Positions 1 through 8,452 of a DNA stretch of 64,000 bases are shown piece after piece. The number at the start of each line of letters is the position of its first letter. Positions within the stretch are counted from its first letter, which is position 1. The stretch is from contig NZ_CP132204.1 in the NCBI RefSeq assembly GCF_030718995.1, positions 1,426,001-1,490,000 on the forward strand. Direction: 5' to 3'. The stretch comes from Arthrobacter oryzae. GTDB taxonomy: Bacteria; Actinomycetota; Actinomycetes; Actinomycetales; Micrococcaceae. The notes beneath the pieces were generated by a model. It made no database searches. It worked only from the letters and a program-made list of their open reading frames with translations, and was not told the origin of the DNA. The translations under genes and the position numbers were made by a program.

Positions 1-1979
1 TGCTTGACCGTGTACGTGTGCGTCGTGGTGGACGTGCGGCCCGCAACATCCGTGGCCGTGGCCGTCAGCGTGTGGGTGCCTGCAAGCGAAGAATATCCGC
101 TCACTACGCAGCCGGCCGGGCCGGAGCCCGAATCAGAGGCCGTGCACGTGGGCTCGGCGCCAACGAAGCCGAAGTACGCGTCCGCAGGAACGGAATCGAA
201 CGCTGCAACCGGGTCGGTCAGGTCCACGTTGAAAGCATCGCTGGACACTTCGCCGGCGGGGATGGTGTTGTCCGCCCTGTCAGTGAAGGCCGGGCTGGTC
301 AGGACCAGGCCTGTGCCTTCGCTGCTGGATACCGAGGTCCCTGTAGGCGACTCAAGGCCGGACAGCTCATCCGTACCGGTGAACGTCGCGGTGACCGGGC
401 CGGTGAACCAGCCGTTTGAGCCCTCGAGCCCGCTCAACCCGGTGAAGGAAACGAGGGGCACCGTGACGTCGATATCGAAGTTAGCCGACGCCGTACCGGC
501 CTCTGCCGTGTTGCCGGCAACGTCCTCAAAAGCAGGGCTGTCAACGACCACACCAAATCCCTCGCCGACGGACGCTGCGGTCTGCGTCGCCAGGGCCGGT
601 CCGGAGACGGCGTCGGTCGCGGTGAACGTCGCCGTGACCGGAGCGTTGTACCAGCCGTTGGCATTGGGCGCCCGGTCGGCTTGCGTGTAGGCCACGGACG
701 GGGCTGTCCCATCGATGCTGAAGCGCTGGATGACCGCACCAAGAACGGACGAGTTGCCGGCGGTGTCGCTGAACACCGGACTCCTGACCTCAATCGATTC
801 GCCCTCCGCGCCGTCGGCTGTTGTTGCGGTTGCCGTTTGCGACGCCGGACCGGACGTTGCGTCGGTTGCTGTGAAGGTTACAGTGACGGGTCCCCTGTAC
901 CAGCCGTTGTTGCCGGCCAGGCCTTCCGCTCCCGTGTAACTGACTTCGGGGTCGGTGGCATCAAGTCCAAGCGGCACGGTATCCACGGAAGCCGTCCCGC
1001 CCGCGCTGGTTGCAGAGCACGGATAGGCAATCTTTACCTGGTCCGCAGTAATGGACCGATCCTCGCAGCCGGTGAGCGTCAGGGAACCTGGCGACTCTGC
1101 ATCGGTGACCGTCCAGCTGAGGTTCAGCGGAACAGTGAACCATTCGCTGAGGCCGTTGGGGGTCCCCGGGGTCAGGGTGTAGCTGATCTGCGGCCCACTG
1201 GGGTCAGCAATGTTGTAGGTCGCGGAGCCGCTGGCGGTGAGGCCGCCGCCGTCCGTGTAGCTGCAGTTCGCTGTCCGCTCGCCGATGCCGTCCGACGAGT
1301 ATGGACCGGTGATGTCGCTCAGTGTTGCGGCGAACGATTTGAGGCCGTCTTCAGCGTCCACGACGTCGCAGGTGGCGGCAGGGACCGAGCCCTTGTCGTA
1401 GGAGGCACCCGTGCTAACTCCGACCACCGTGAGTGTTGGCGCCGTGTTGGCAGGGGCGGGAGCTACCACGTTGACGGTGAATGTCGCCGGCGCAAGGTTG
1501 AAGGTTCCGCCGGTCGTGTTGGCGGTCTGGCGGGCGGTGACCGTCGCGGTGCCGCCAGCCACCGGCGTGACGGTCAGCACTTTGGTTTCGCCGCAGCTTC
1601 CGAACGTCACGGATGCTGGGCTGACGGTTGCTACTGCAGCGTCACTCGATGCGAGACTCAGGGTGAGTACGGTGCTTCCGGTCAGGTTGCAGCCGCTCTT
1701 GCCGTCTAAGCCAGTGATCCGAAGTGCCAGCGTGGTAGTCCCCGCAGCCCCGCCCACATTCAACGGCATGTTCTCGGCCACTGCGTCAATTATCCCGTCA
1801 AGATCGTTGTAAATAATGTCCGCCTGCGCCACACCGGCCGCGGCAAGAAGCATCCCGCCCGCCGTCAAAGCGGCCAGCACTTTCCGGCCTGCACCGCCCG
1901 CGGACCACGCGGGCCCCCCGGCCGTTCCTTGCCCGCTTTCCGGTCCCCGCCCGGGGCCCCTTCTCCCTGATTTGTTCAC
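1..1979 (-). CDS. Secreted Ig-like repeat protein, N-terminal part (3' end outside window)
   Basis: I translated the minus strand from a GTG at 1979 and found no stop down to base 1, so at least 659 codons are present and the C-terminus is outside the window. The first ~55 residues look like a long signal peptide: basic start, hydrophobic core around residues 33-48, then AQA before a predicted mature start at DIIYN. Further on there are at least three tandem modules of about 75 residues, each starting with NGWY/NGWF, then PVT-TFT-TD--SG and ending D-AGNT, which is the pattern of bacterial Ig-like domains on actinobacterial surface proteins. A GGGAGG Shine-Dalgarno lies 7 bases before the GTG. 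An in-frame ATG at 1994 has no comparable site. Probably a cell-surface or adhesion-type protein; no catalytic motif is visible. Confidence 0.75.
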   Translation of the reverse strand, partial: MNKSGRRGPGRGPESGQGTAGGPAWSAGGAGRKVLAALTAGGMLLAAAGVAQADIIYNDLDGIIDAVAENMPLNVGGAAGTTTLALRITGLDGKSGCNLTGSTVLTLSLASSDAAVATVSPASVTFGSCGETKVLTVTPVAGGTATVTARQTANTTGGTFNLAPATFTVNVVAPAPANTAPTLTVVGVSTGASYDKGSVPAATCDVVDAEDGLKSFAATLSDITGPYSSDGIGERTANCSYTDGGGLTASGSATYNIADPSGPQISYTLTPGTPNGLSEWFTVPLNLSWTVTDAESPGSLTLTGCEDRSITADQVKIAYPCSATSAGGTASVDTVPLGLDATDPEVSYTGAEGLAGNNGWYRGPVTVTFTATDATSGPASQTATATTADGAEGESIEVRSPVFSDTAGNSSVLGAVIQRFSIDGTAPSVAYTQADRAPNANGWYNAPVTATFTATDAVSGPALATQTAASVGEGFGVVVDSPAFEDVAGNTAEAGTASANFDIDVTVPLVSFTGLSGLEGSNGWFTGPVTATFTGTDELSGLESPTGTSVSSSEGTGLVLTSPAFTDRADNTIPAGEVSSDAFNVDLTDPVAAFDSVPADAYFGFVGAEPTCTASDSGSGPAGCVVSGYSSLAGTHTLTATATDVAGRTSTTTHTYTVK

Positions 1980-2185
1980 TGCAGCGCCTCCCATCGCAAC
2001 AATGCGGCCGTCCTTGGCCGCAAATGTAGTCCCGATGCTAGGGCGGCGTGCTCAGAAAAACACCAGTAGATTCCACTCGACTTTCGGTGGTTTTATACCT
2101 GTTTTTTATCCGTAGTACTCACTTTTGCACTCTGGTTAACTCTGGCAATAAATAGTGCACAGCTGTCACACCGCTTACGCGCCGC

Positions 2186-2992
2186 CTACTTGCAGGCGAC
2201 GTTGTAGTCGAGGCCGCCGGAGACATACTGCGCCAGGGCCACCCTGCTGCCCGGCGTCAGGCCCGGAAGGGAGCAGTTCGACTTGGCGCCCCTCACGGTT
2301 CGGGCGCCGGCGAGCCAGCTGGGAAGCCCCGCCAGGTTGCTGGTTGAGGGAACGGTTCCGGCAATCTTGCCCCACTGGTAGCCGGTGGAGTAGATCCCGA
2401 CGTCGGCGCCAATGCTTTCGAAGTAGGCGGTCATGCCTTCCAGGTCGGCCCGGTTGGCTGCCGTGTCCGGCTGCCAGCTGTTTTCCGTCTCCACATCCAG
2501 CCACCAGAAGTAGGTGTCCGCGTCATCCACTCCGCGCAGCACGGCGTCGTCATACGCCTTCGCATAGCCGTATATGTAGGCGCACGCTGCATCGTTCTTA
2601 CCCTGGCAGTCCCCGTAAGGGTTGTCCACGGATGCCCCCATGTAGACGTTGGAGGAGGGCCACCAGGAACCGGCCAGCCCCGGGTTGGCGGTATTCACGT
2701 ACAGGGCAACGCGCGGCTGGCTGGTTGCCTGCGGATACCTGATGGTGGCTTCGGCCCAGTCCAGCTGTTCCTGGAGGCAGGGATTCGTGGTGTTCGCGAG
2801 CCCGTTGTTGACGCCCACAATCGCGAAGGCAAGCCCTTCGGGAAGGGTCTGCCCGCATTGCGGCCAGGAGACGTCGATGCCCGGGGAATCAGACGGACGC
2901 GGAGGCGCTGCGGTCGCCGGGCCGCCGCCCATCAGTGCCAGGGTAAGCGTGGTGGCAACGGACAGAACCATCTTCAACAGTGACGAGGCCAT
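2186..2992 (-). CDS. Secreted GH25-like / glycoside-hydrolase-fold protein
   Basis: 268 residues with a signal peptide (MASSLLKMVLSV..., cleavage probably after ATAA near residue 29). The mature protein begins with GIDVSWPQCG (Asp40) and contains FWWLDVETE (Asp167, Glu169), the strand-end acidic residues expected of the TIM-barrel fold of GH25-type muramidases. Four or more cysteines (for example 46, 72, 129, 137) suggest disulfides outside the cell. Proteins of this kind are common in Actinobacteria as secreted domains of unproven activity, so peptidoglycan hydrolysis is plausible but not shown. The gene is divergent from the DJ-1-like gene at 3100, with about 107 bases between them. Confidence 0.75.
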   Translation of the reverse strand: MASSLLKMVLSVATTLTLALMGGGPATAAPPRPSDSPGIDVSWPQCGQTLPEGLAFAIVGVNNGLANTTNPCLQEQLDWAEATIRYPQATSQPRVALYVNTANPGLAGSWWPSSNVYMGASVDNPYGDCQGKNDAACAYIYGYAKAYDDAVLRGVDDADTYFWWLDVETENSWQPDTAANRADLEGMTAYFESIGADVGIYSTGYQWGKIAGTVPSTSNLAGLPSWLAGARTVRGAKSNCSLPGLTPGSRVALAQYVSGGLDYNVACK

Positions 2993-3099
2993 GCCAGAGT
3001 CTACTGCGGAGACCTGCCGGCGAGGAATACTCAGCGTACTTACCGTGTTGCCGCCCCTATGAGCCGGTCCGGACGGGCCGGCAGGACAGGAGCTACATC

Positions 3100-3801
3100 A
3101 TGGCAAACATTCTGATGGTCGTATCCGGCGCCGATTCCCTCACCATGCGGGACGGCACCCAGCACCCTACTGGCTACTGGGCGGAAGAGCTGGTGGTATC
3201 GCACCAGACATTGCGCGACGCCGGACACACGGTGCACATCGCAACCCCCGGCGGCGCCAAGCCCACCGTGGATGAGGTGAGCCTCGCCCCGGAGTCGGCC
3301 GGCGGCCAGGACCGCGCGGACAGCTTCCGTAACTATCTGGCCAGCATTGATGCCGAGCTTTCCGCGCCGCTGGTGCTCGCCGACGTCGACCCGTCCGCTT
3401 ACGACGCCGTGGTGATGCCGGGCGGCCACGGCCCCATGGCGGACCTGTACCAGGACGCCGATCTGGGCCGTATCCTGGCCGCGGCGGACGGGGCCGGTAA
3501 GGTCATCGCCCCGTTCTGTCATGGCCCGGCGGGCCTCCTCAGCGCCGTTGACGACGACGGGAAGTTCACTTTCGCGGGACGCCGCCTCACCGTGTTCACG
3601 AATGAGGAGGAACTCAACGGCGGCACCGGACCCAATACCCCGTGGTTCGTCGAGGATGTGCTGAAGGAAAAGGGTGCCATCGTGGAGAACGGCGCCGCAT
3701 GGGGCTCCAACGTGGTCCGTGACGGCAACCTGGTCACCGGGCAGAACCCGCAGTCCAGCGAGGACGTGGCAAAGGAAGTCATCAAGGCCCTCGGAGAGTA
3801 G
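3100..3801 (+). CDS. DJ-1/PfpI family (type 1 glutamine amidotransferase-like) protein
   Basis: 233 residues from ATG 3100, preceded by an AGGAG site at a spacing of about 8. The fold signature is complete: YDAVVMPGGHGPM in the middle and the nucleophile elbow APFCHGPAGLL with the conserved Cys, plus an acidic residue early in GYWAEELV. The length and the GYWAEE motif resemble Hsp31-like class I glutamine-amidotransferase-fold proteins, which act as glyoxalase III/deglycase or chaperones. The gene sits just upstream of a decayed ABC binding-protein gene and stands alone otherwise. Substrate unknown. Confidence 0.85.
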   Translation: MANILMVVSGADSLTMRDGTQHPTGYWAEELVVSHQTLRDAGHTVHIATPGGAKPTVDEVSLAPESAGGQDRADSFRNYLASIDAELSAPLVLADVDPSAYDAVVMPGGHGPMADLYQDADLGRILAAADGAGKVIAPFCHGPAGLLSAVDDDGKFTFAGRRLTVFTNEEELNGGTGPNTPWFVEDVLKEKGAIVENGAAWGSNVVRDGNLVTGQNPQSSEDVAKEVIKALGE

Positions 3802-3845
3802 GACGGCTTCCCCCTGTCTCGCCGGGTTGCACCGGGCTTTGACTA

Positions 3846-4575
3846 TTGGGGCTTGCAGGGTGCTCCGACCCCGGCGCGGCGGCGGCTTCCGGGTCCGCCC
3901 CGGCAACGTCGTCCACGGGCGTCAAGCAGTTCAACCTCTCACCGGAGCAGGACCGCGTAGCGGCTGCCGTGGACCCGGCAGTCGCGGCGCTGGTGCCGGA
4001 AGCCATCAAGAAGGACGGCAAGCTGACAGTCGCCGTCAGCCCGTTCGCGGCACCGCTGGCTGTCTACGCCACGGACAATAAGACGCCGGTGGGCAACGAG
4101 GTGGATATCGCCGTCGCGCTGGCCCAGACGCTGGGACTGGAAGCTGACATCGTTCCCACCGCGTGGGCCGACTGGCCCCTCGGCGTGGAGTCCGGGAAGT
4201 ATGAGGCCGTGCTGTCCAATGTCACGGTGACTGAGGAGCGGAAGCTCAAGTTCGACTTCGCCAGCTACCGGGACGACAAGCTGGGATTCTATGCGAAGGG
4301 CGGACCTGACGTTCGGGCCGAATGCGACGGCGGCCTTCAAGGCGGCTTCCGACGCCAAGACCAAACTGGTCGGTCTGGTGGACGGCGGCTGGCCGCTGAA
4401 GGCAAGCATCGCGGCCACCACTAAGAAGGGCAACGGCTTTGCCGCCGCAGCCCAGGCGGGCCTGAACCACCTGATCGAAGACGGCAGCTACGCCAGGATC
4501 CTGGACCGCTGGGGCCTCCCCGCGGAGGCCGTCCAGAAGTCGGAGCTGAACCCCGCGGGACTGACCAAGAAGTAG
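3846..4575 (+). pseudogene. Decayed ABC transporter solute-binding protein (amino-acid type)
   Basis: Two reading frames together resemble one lipoprotein of family 3 solute-binding proteins. The first frame runs from 3846 with a remnant lipobox (GLAGCS), through GNEVDIAVALAQTLGLE and KFDFASYRDDKLGFYAKGG, then goes out of frame near 4300. The rest (DLTFGPNATAAFKAA ... NGFAAAAQAGLNHLI ... ILDRWGL) is in another frame and ends at 4575. Comparing the two parts with the family, roughly 70 residues of the second lobe are missing at the frame change, so an out-of-frame deletion is more likely than a sequencing slip. The basic start of the signal peptide is also gone: an in-frame TGA lies at 3840-3842, six bases before the TTG that would have to start it. 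No permease or ATPase gene lies nearby. Confident that the gene is broken; the exact deletion size is inferred. Confidence 0.8.
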
Positions 4576-4668
4576 CCCGGGCTTTCCACGGGGAATGTGC
4601 CGGGCAGCCGGCGGCTGCCCTGCACTTTCGTCGTGGCAAACGTCTGCGCCGCGGCGTACGCTCAGGAC

Positions 4669-5133
4669 ATGACCCCGCAAGAGCTCGCCAACCTTGCGCA
4701 CCTGCGCCGGGCGCGGGACCTGATCGACAGGGACTTCGCCCGCGCCCTGGACGTGCCCACCATGGCGCGGAAAGCACTGATGTCACCGGCCCATTTCTCG
4801 CGGCAGTTCCGGGCCGCGTACGGCGAAACCCCTTACAGCTACCTGATGACCCGCCGGGTTGAGCGGGCCATGGCGTTGCTCCGTGGCGGCATGACCGTCA
4901 CCGATGCCTGTATGGCGGTGGGCTGTACTTCGCTGGGATCCTTTAGTTCCAGGTTCACGGAGCTCGTGGGGGAAACGCCCAGCGCCTACCGGGCCCGCGA
5001 ACACAGCGCGGTGGAGGCCATGCCCGCGTGCGTGGCGAAGATCCGCACACGGCCTGCCCGGCACAGCACGGGCACTGCGGCCGGCGCCCAAGTGAGCAGG
5101 ATTCGAGAAGCGGCCCTGACGCCCGCGGAATAG
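4669..5133 (+). CDS. AraC-type helix-turn-helix regulator (short)
   Basis: 154 residues. Nearly the whole protein is the double helix-turn-helix DNA-binding unit of AraC/XylS regulators: first HTH in LDVPTMARKALMSPAHFSRQFR, second in TVTDACMAVGCTSLGSFSSRF, followed by the family ending GETPSAYR. There is no N-terminal effector domain, so it may respond through its short C-terminal tail or not at all. The ATG at 4669 has only a weak AGGA upstream. The next gene (glyoxalase fold) starts 9 bases after the stop on the same strand, so it is the likely partner and possible target. Confidence 0.85.
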   Translation: MTPQELANLAHLRRARDLIDRDFARALDVPTMARKALMSPAHFSRQFRAAYGETPYSYLMTRRVERAMALLRGGMTVTDACMAVGCTSLGSFSSRFTELVGETPSAYRAREHSAVEAMPACVAKIRTRPARHSTGTAAGAQVSRIREAALTPAE

Positions 5134-5142
5134 CTTTGTTGC

Positions 5143-5553
5143 ATGAACATTTCACTCCAGTACTGCAACATCACTGTCGATGACACCGAGAAAGCCCTCG
5201 CCTTCTACCGCGACGCCCTCGGCCTCGAACTGCGCAACGACGTGGCTTCCGGAGGATTCCACTGGATCACGCTCGGCAGCGCGGACCAGCCCGGCCTGGA
5301 AATCGTGCTCTCGGAACCGCACGCCGGCCGGTCCCCGGAGGACGGGGACACGATGCAGGAGCTCCTGACCAAGGGAGTCCTGCCGATGCTTGTCTTCCGC
5401 ACCGACGACCTCGACGCAACCTTCGAAAAGGTGCGCGCTTCCGGCGCCGAGGTCCTGCAGGAGCCCATCGACCAGCCCTGGGGTCCGCGCGACTGCGCCT
5501 TCCGCGACCCGGCCGGCAACATGGTGCGGATCAACCAGGCGCCGAAGGACTGA
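5143..5553 (+). CDS. VOC (glyoxalase/bleomycin-resistance fold) protein
   Basis: 136 residues with the vicinal-oxygen-chelate pattern: N-terminal ITVDDTEKALAFYRDALGLEL, a central strand PMLVFRTDDLDATFEKVRASGAEV, and the family ending WGPRDCAFRDPAGNMVRI. It begins 9 bases after the AraC-type gene and is probably transcribed with it. VOC members of this size may be metal-dependent enzymes or binding proteins for small toxic compounds; nothing in the sequence fixes the substrate. Confidence 0.85.
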   Translation: MNISLQYCNITVDDTEKALAFYRDALGLELRNDVASGGFHWITLGSADQPGLEIVLSEPHAGRSPEDGDTMQELLTKGVLPMLVFRTDDLDATFEKVRASGAEVLQEPIDQPWGPRDCAFRDPAGNMVRINQAPKD

Positions 5554-5574
5554 CTAGAGATACTGCTGCCAGAC

Positions 5575-5609
5575 AGTCAGCTGCAGCCTGATGGTGTCCG
5601 CAGCTGACT
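5575..5609. terminator. Candidate hairpin between convergent genes
   Basis: A perfect 10-bp stem (AGTCAGCTGC / GCAGCTGACT) with a 15-base loop lies between the end of the glyoxalase-fold gene and the end of the broken monooxygenase gene. There is no U-tract on either side, so termination is only a possibility. Confidence 0.3.
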
Positions 5610-5659
5610 CCCGGTCAGCATCTCCCGCGTCCGTGCCGGACACGCCCTCGCCCATCGGC

Positions 5660-6268
5660 TCAGACCCTCGCTTCCGAGGGCGCAGCCCTGACGGCGGCCT
5701 CAGCCCCGGGATGCTCCGGTGCCGCCAGCCCCAGGTTTTCCCGCAGCGTGCTGCCCGCGTATTCGGTGGGGTAGACATCGCGTTCCTGGAGCTCGGGCAC
5801 CAGGTGGTTGACGATGTCGTCCAGGCCGGTCGGGATCAGCCACGGCGAGATGTTGAAGCCGTCCACTGCGCCGGTTCGGGCGTACTCCACCAGCCGGTCA
5901 GCCACTTCGGCATAGGAGCCTGTAAAGGTCGCATCCACGCGGCTGGTCTTGGCGGAGACGAACTGGCGTATGGACAGTCCCTTCTCCTGGGCTTCGGCCC
6001 GCCACTGGTCGGCCAGCTGCCGGGCCTTGGCCCCGTGGAAGCCGCTGCCGCGGGTCTCGGAGGTCTCCTCCACCACCGGATCAATCTCCGGCAGCGGGCC
6101 GTCCGGATCGTAGCTTCCCAGCTCGCGCCCCCAGAACTGTTCCAGGTAGGCGATGGCCTGCTGCGGGCCGATCTGGAGGCTACGGACCCAGGCCTCCTTT
6201 TCCAGGGCTTCCTCCGGCGTTGCGGCAAGGATGAATTCGCTGGCAGGCATGATCTTGACGTTGCGAAT
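5660..6268 (-). pseudogene. 5'-truncated LLM-class flavin-dependent monooxygenase (NtaA/SnaA/DmoA group)
   Basis: The remaining ~200 residues match the C-terminal half of FMN-dependent monooxygenases of the nitrilotriacetate/dibenzothiophene type: NVKIMPASEFILAATPEEALEKE, then SYAEVADRLVEYARTGAVDGFNISPW and NHLVPELQERDVYPTEYAGSTLREN. Full-length relatives are about 440 residues, so the half carrying much of the flavin site is missing. The homologous reading continues a few codons above the first ATG (RNVKI at 6251-6265) and then becomes unrelated, with a stop at 6317-6319. The break coincides with the break of the divergent GNAT gene. An internal ATG at 6250 might still give a fragment, unlikely to be active. 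Confidence 0.8.
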
Positions 6269-6299
6269 CCGTGGCCGGCGGGGCGTTCCGGCGTCACGG

Positions 6300-6561
6300 T
6301 CCGGGGACGGCAGAGTTCAAACGCATCTGGACGCACTCCGCCCACCGCCGCCGCGGCCTGGCCCGGTTCGTGCCGGCCGAACTCGAGGCGCTGGCCGCCC
6401 GCCGCGGCTACAGCCGGTTGTACCTGACCACCGGCCCGCGGCAGCCCCAGGCCAAGCACCTCTACCTGAACTCGGGATACGAGCCGCTGTTCGATCTGGC
6501 GGCCGATCCGGAAACCATCAAGTTCCTGGCATTCAGCAAAGATCTGGAGCCCCGCGGCTAA
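6300..6561 (+). pseudogene. 5'-truncated GNAT N-acetyltransferase
   Basis: From about 6304 the frame reads GTAEFKRIWTHSAHRRRGLARFVPAELEALAARRGYSRLYLTTGPRQPQAKHLYLNSGYEPLFD, the C-terminal part of a GNAT acetyltransferase including the acetyl-CoA loop (RRRGLAR) and the GY-P ending. Family members carry another 60-80 residues before this point. A GTG at 6271 opens the frame, but the 11 codons it adds are unrelated filler next to the junction. The stop at 6559-6561 is 9 bases before the HerA-like ATPase gene, so this remnant may still carry the leader of that gene. Confidence 0.75.
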
Positions 6562-6570
6562 GCTATCGGC

Positions 6571-8310
6571 ATGGCCATCAAATCCACCGCAGATAAAGTC
6601 GCCACCATCCAGAAGGGCTACACCCTGGAAGGCGCCACCATCGAGCTGGGAGCCGCGATCGTCGACGGCGAAGTCCACAAGGACGCGCCCGTCCGGCTGC
6701 CGCTTTCCATGATGAACCGGCACGGGCTGGTGGCCGGCGCAACGGGCACCGGCAAGACCGTGACGCTCCACATGATGGCGGAGCAGCTGTCCACGGCCGG
6801 AGTTCCGGTGTTCCTCGCGGACATCAAGGGAGACCTCTCCGGGCTGGCCACCGCGGCCGCGGGCAGCGAGAAGCTGAAGGCGCGCACTGACGGCATCGGC
6901 CAGGCCTGGTCAGGCAAGACCTTTCCCGTGGAGTTCCTGGCGCTCGGCGGGGACGGCAACGGCATCCCCGTCCGTGCCACCATCACCTCCTTCGGCCCGA
7001 TTCTTCTCTCGCGCATTCTGGAGCTGAACGACACGCAGGAATCCAGCCTGCAGCTCATCTTCCACTTTGCGGACAAGAACAACCTGGAACTGATCGACCT
7101 CAAGGACCTCCGGGCAGTCATCCAGTTCCTCAGCTCGGACGAGGGCAAGGACGAGCTCGAGGCGCTGGGCGGCCTCTCCAAGGCGACGGCCGGCGTCATC
7201 CTCCGCGAACTGGTGACGCTGGAGGCCCAGGGCATGGAGGCCTTTTTCGGCGAGCCCGAATTCGACACCGCCGAACTGCTGCGCACAGCCCCTGACGGCC
7301 GCGGCGTCGTCACCTGCCTGGAGCTGCCCACGCTGCAGACCAAGCCCATGGTGTTCTCCACCTTCCTGATGTGGCTGCTCGCGGACCTCTTCGAGGACCT
7401 GCCCGAAGCCGGGGACCTCGACAAACCGAAGCTGGTCTTCTTCCTCGACGAAGCCCACCTGCTGTTCAACGATGCGTCCAAGGCCTTCCTCGAAGCGATC
7501 ACCACCACTGTCCGGCTCATCCGGTCCAAGGGCGTGGGCATCTTCTTCGTCACCCAGACGCCGAAGGACGTGCCGGCCGATGTCCTGGGGCAGCTGGCCA
7601 ACCGCATCCAGCACGCCCTCCGCGCGTTCACACCGGAAGACGCCAAGGCCCTGAAGGCCACCGTCTCCACCTTCCCCATGAGCGACTACGACCTCGAAGA
7701 AACCCTCACCTCGGCAGGGATTGGCGAAGCCGTCATCACGGTGATGAATGAGAAAGGCGCGCCCACCCCGGTGGCCCTGACCCGGCTGCGGGCCCCGGAA
7801 TCGGTCATGGGCCCCAGCACCGAGGAACTCGTCAAGAGCACCGTTGCCGGCTCCGCACTGCTCGTCAAGTACGGCACTGCGGTGGACAACGTCTCCGCCT
7901 ACGAGAAGATCTCGGGGAAAGCTGCCGCGCCCACCGGAGCGGCAGCCCCCGGCCAGCCTCCCACGCCGGCCGCGGAGGTTTTTGTTCCCGGCAGCCCTCT
8001 TCCCGGCAGCCCCGTTCCGGGAGCCGTGGACCGTGACGCGGTCGACGCCGATGCCCGCCGCATCGAGGAAGAGATCCTGGGGCGCCCCAGCAGCAGGCCT
8101 GCTCCGGAACCGGAACAGCCCCGCAACGGAAGGCGCCAGGCTCCCCCTTCACGGCAGGAATCAGGCGGAGGCATGGTGGACGACCTGGCCGGAGCCCTGG
8201 GCGGTGCCCTCGGCGGCGGCCTCAAGAGCATGGCGCGGTCCCTCGGTACGCAACTGGGCCGCGAGCTGCTGCGGGGCGTGTTCGGCACCTCCTCCAGGCG
8301 CCGCCGCTAG
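6571..8310 (+). CDS. HerA-like / DUF853 (YjgR-type) ATPase
   Basis: 579 residues. Walker A is GATGTGKT (residues 56-63) and Walker B is LVFFLDEAH (about residue 288), followed by VRLIRSKGVGIFFVTQTPKDVP and the arginine-rich region LANRIQHALRAFTPED. This is the arrangement of the helicase HerA-like/DUF853 family, whose role in cells is poorly defined. Residues 450-540 are a low-complexity linker rich in Pro, Ala and Glu, followed by a Gly-rich segment and a basic end (SSRRRR), typical for the actinobacterial versions. It starts 9 bases after the truncated GNAT gene; no other helicase or nuclease subunit is beside it. Confidence 0.85.
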   Translation: MAIKSTADKVATIQKGYTLEGATIELGAAIVDGEVHKDAPVRLPLSMMNRHGLVAGATGTGKTVTLHMMAEQLSTAGVPVFLADIKGDLSGLATAAAGSEKLKARTDGIGQAWSGKTFPVEFLALGGDGNGIPVRATITSFGPILLSRILELNDTQESSLQLIFHFADKNNLELIDLKDLRAVIQFLSSDEGKDELEALGGLSKATAGVILRELVTLEAQGMEAFFGEPEFDTAELLRTAPDGRGVVTCLELPTLQTKPMVFSTFLMWLLADLFEDLPEAGDLDKPKLVFFLDEAHLLFNDASKAFLEAITTTVRLIRSKGVGIFFVTQTPKDVPADVLGQLANRIQHALRAFTPEDAKALKATVSTFPMSDYDLEETLTSAGIGEAVITVMNEKGAPTPVALTRLRAPESVMGPSTEELVKSTVAGSALLVKYGTAVDNVSAYEKISGKAAAPTGAAAPGQPPTPAAEVFVPGSPLPGSPVPGAVDRDAVDADARRIEEEILGRPSSRPAPEPEQPRNGRRQAPPSRQESGGGMVDDLAGALGGALGGGLKSMARSLGTQLGRELLRGVFGTSSRRRR

Positions 8311-8452
8311 CGGTTCGGCGGGATTCACGGCGGGGTGGCCCGGGGGCCGGCAACCCGCCGTCGGACTGTCCGAGAACGGCTCACAAGCGTCATGCGGGGC
8401 ATCCGCTACACCTGCTTTCGCGCGCCTTGCAGGTAACGTAAGGTGCGTGCAG

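Noticed and set aside
4-1812. Several plus-strand frames opposite the Ig-repeat gene
   Set aside because: The minus-strand frame runs without a stop for 659 codons with a signal peptide and repeats; the plus-strand frames show low-complexity mirror sequence.
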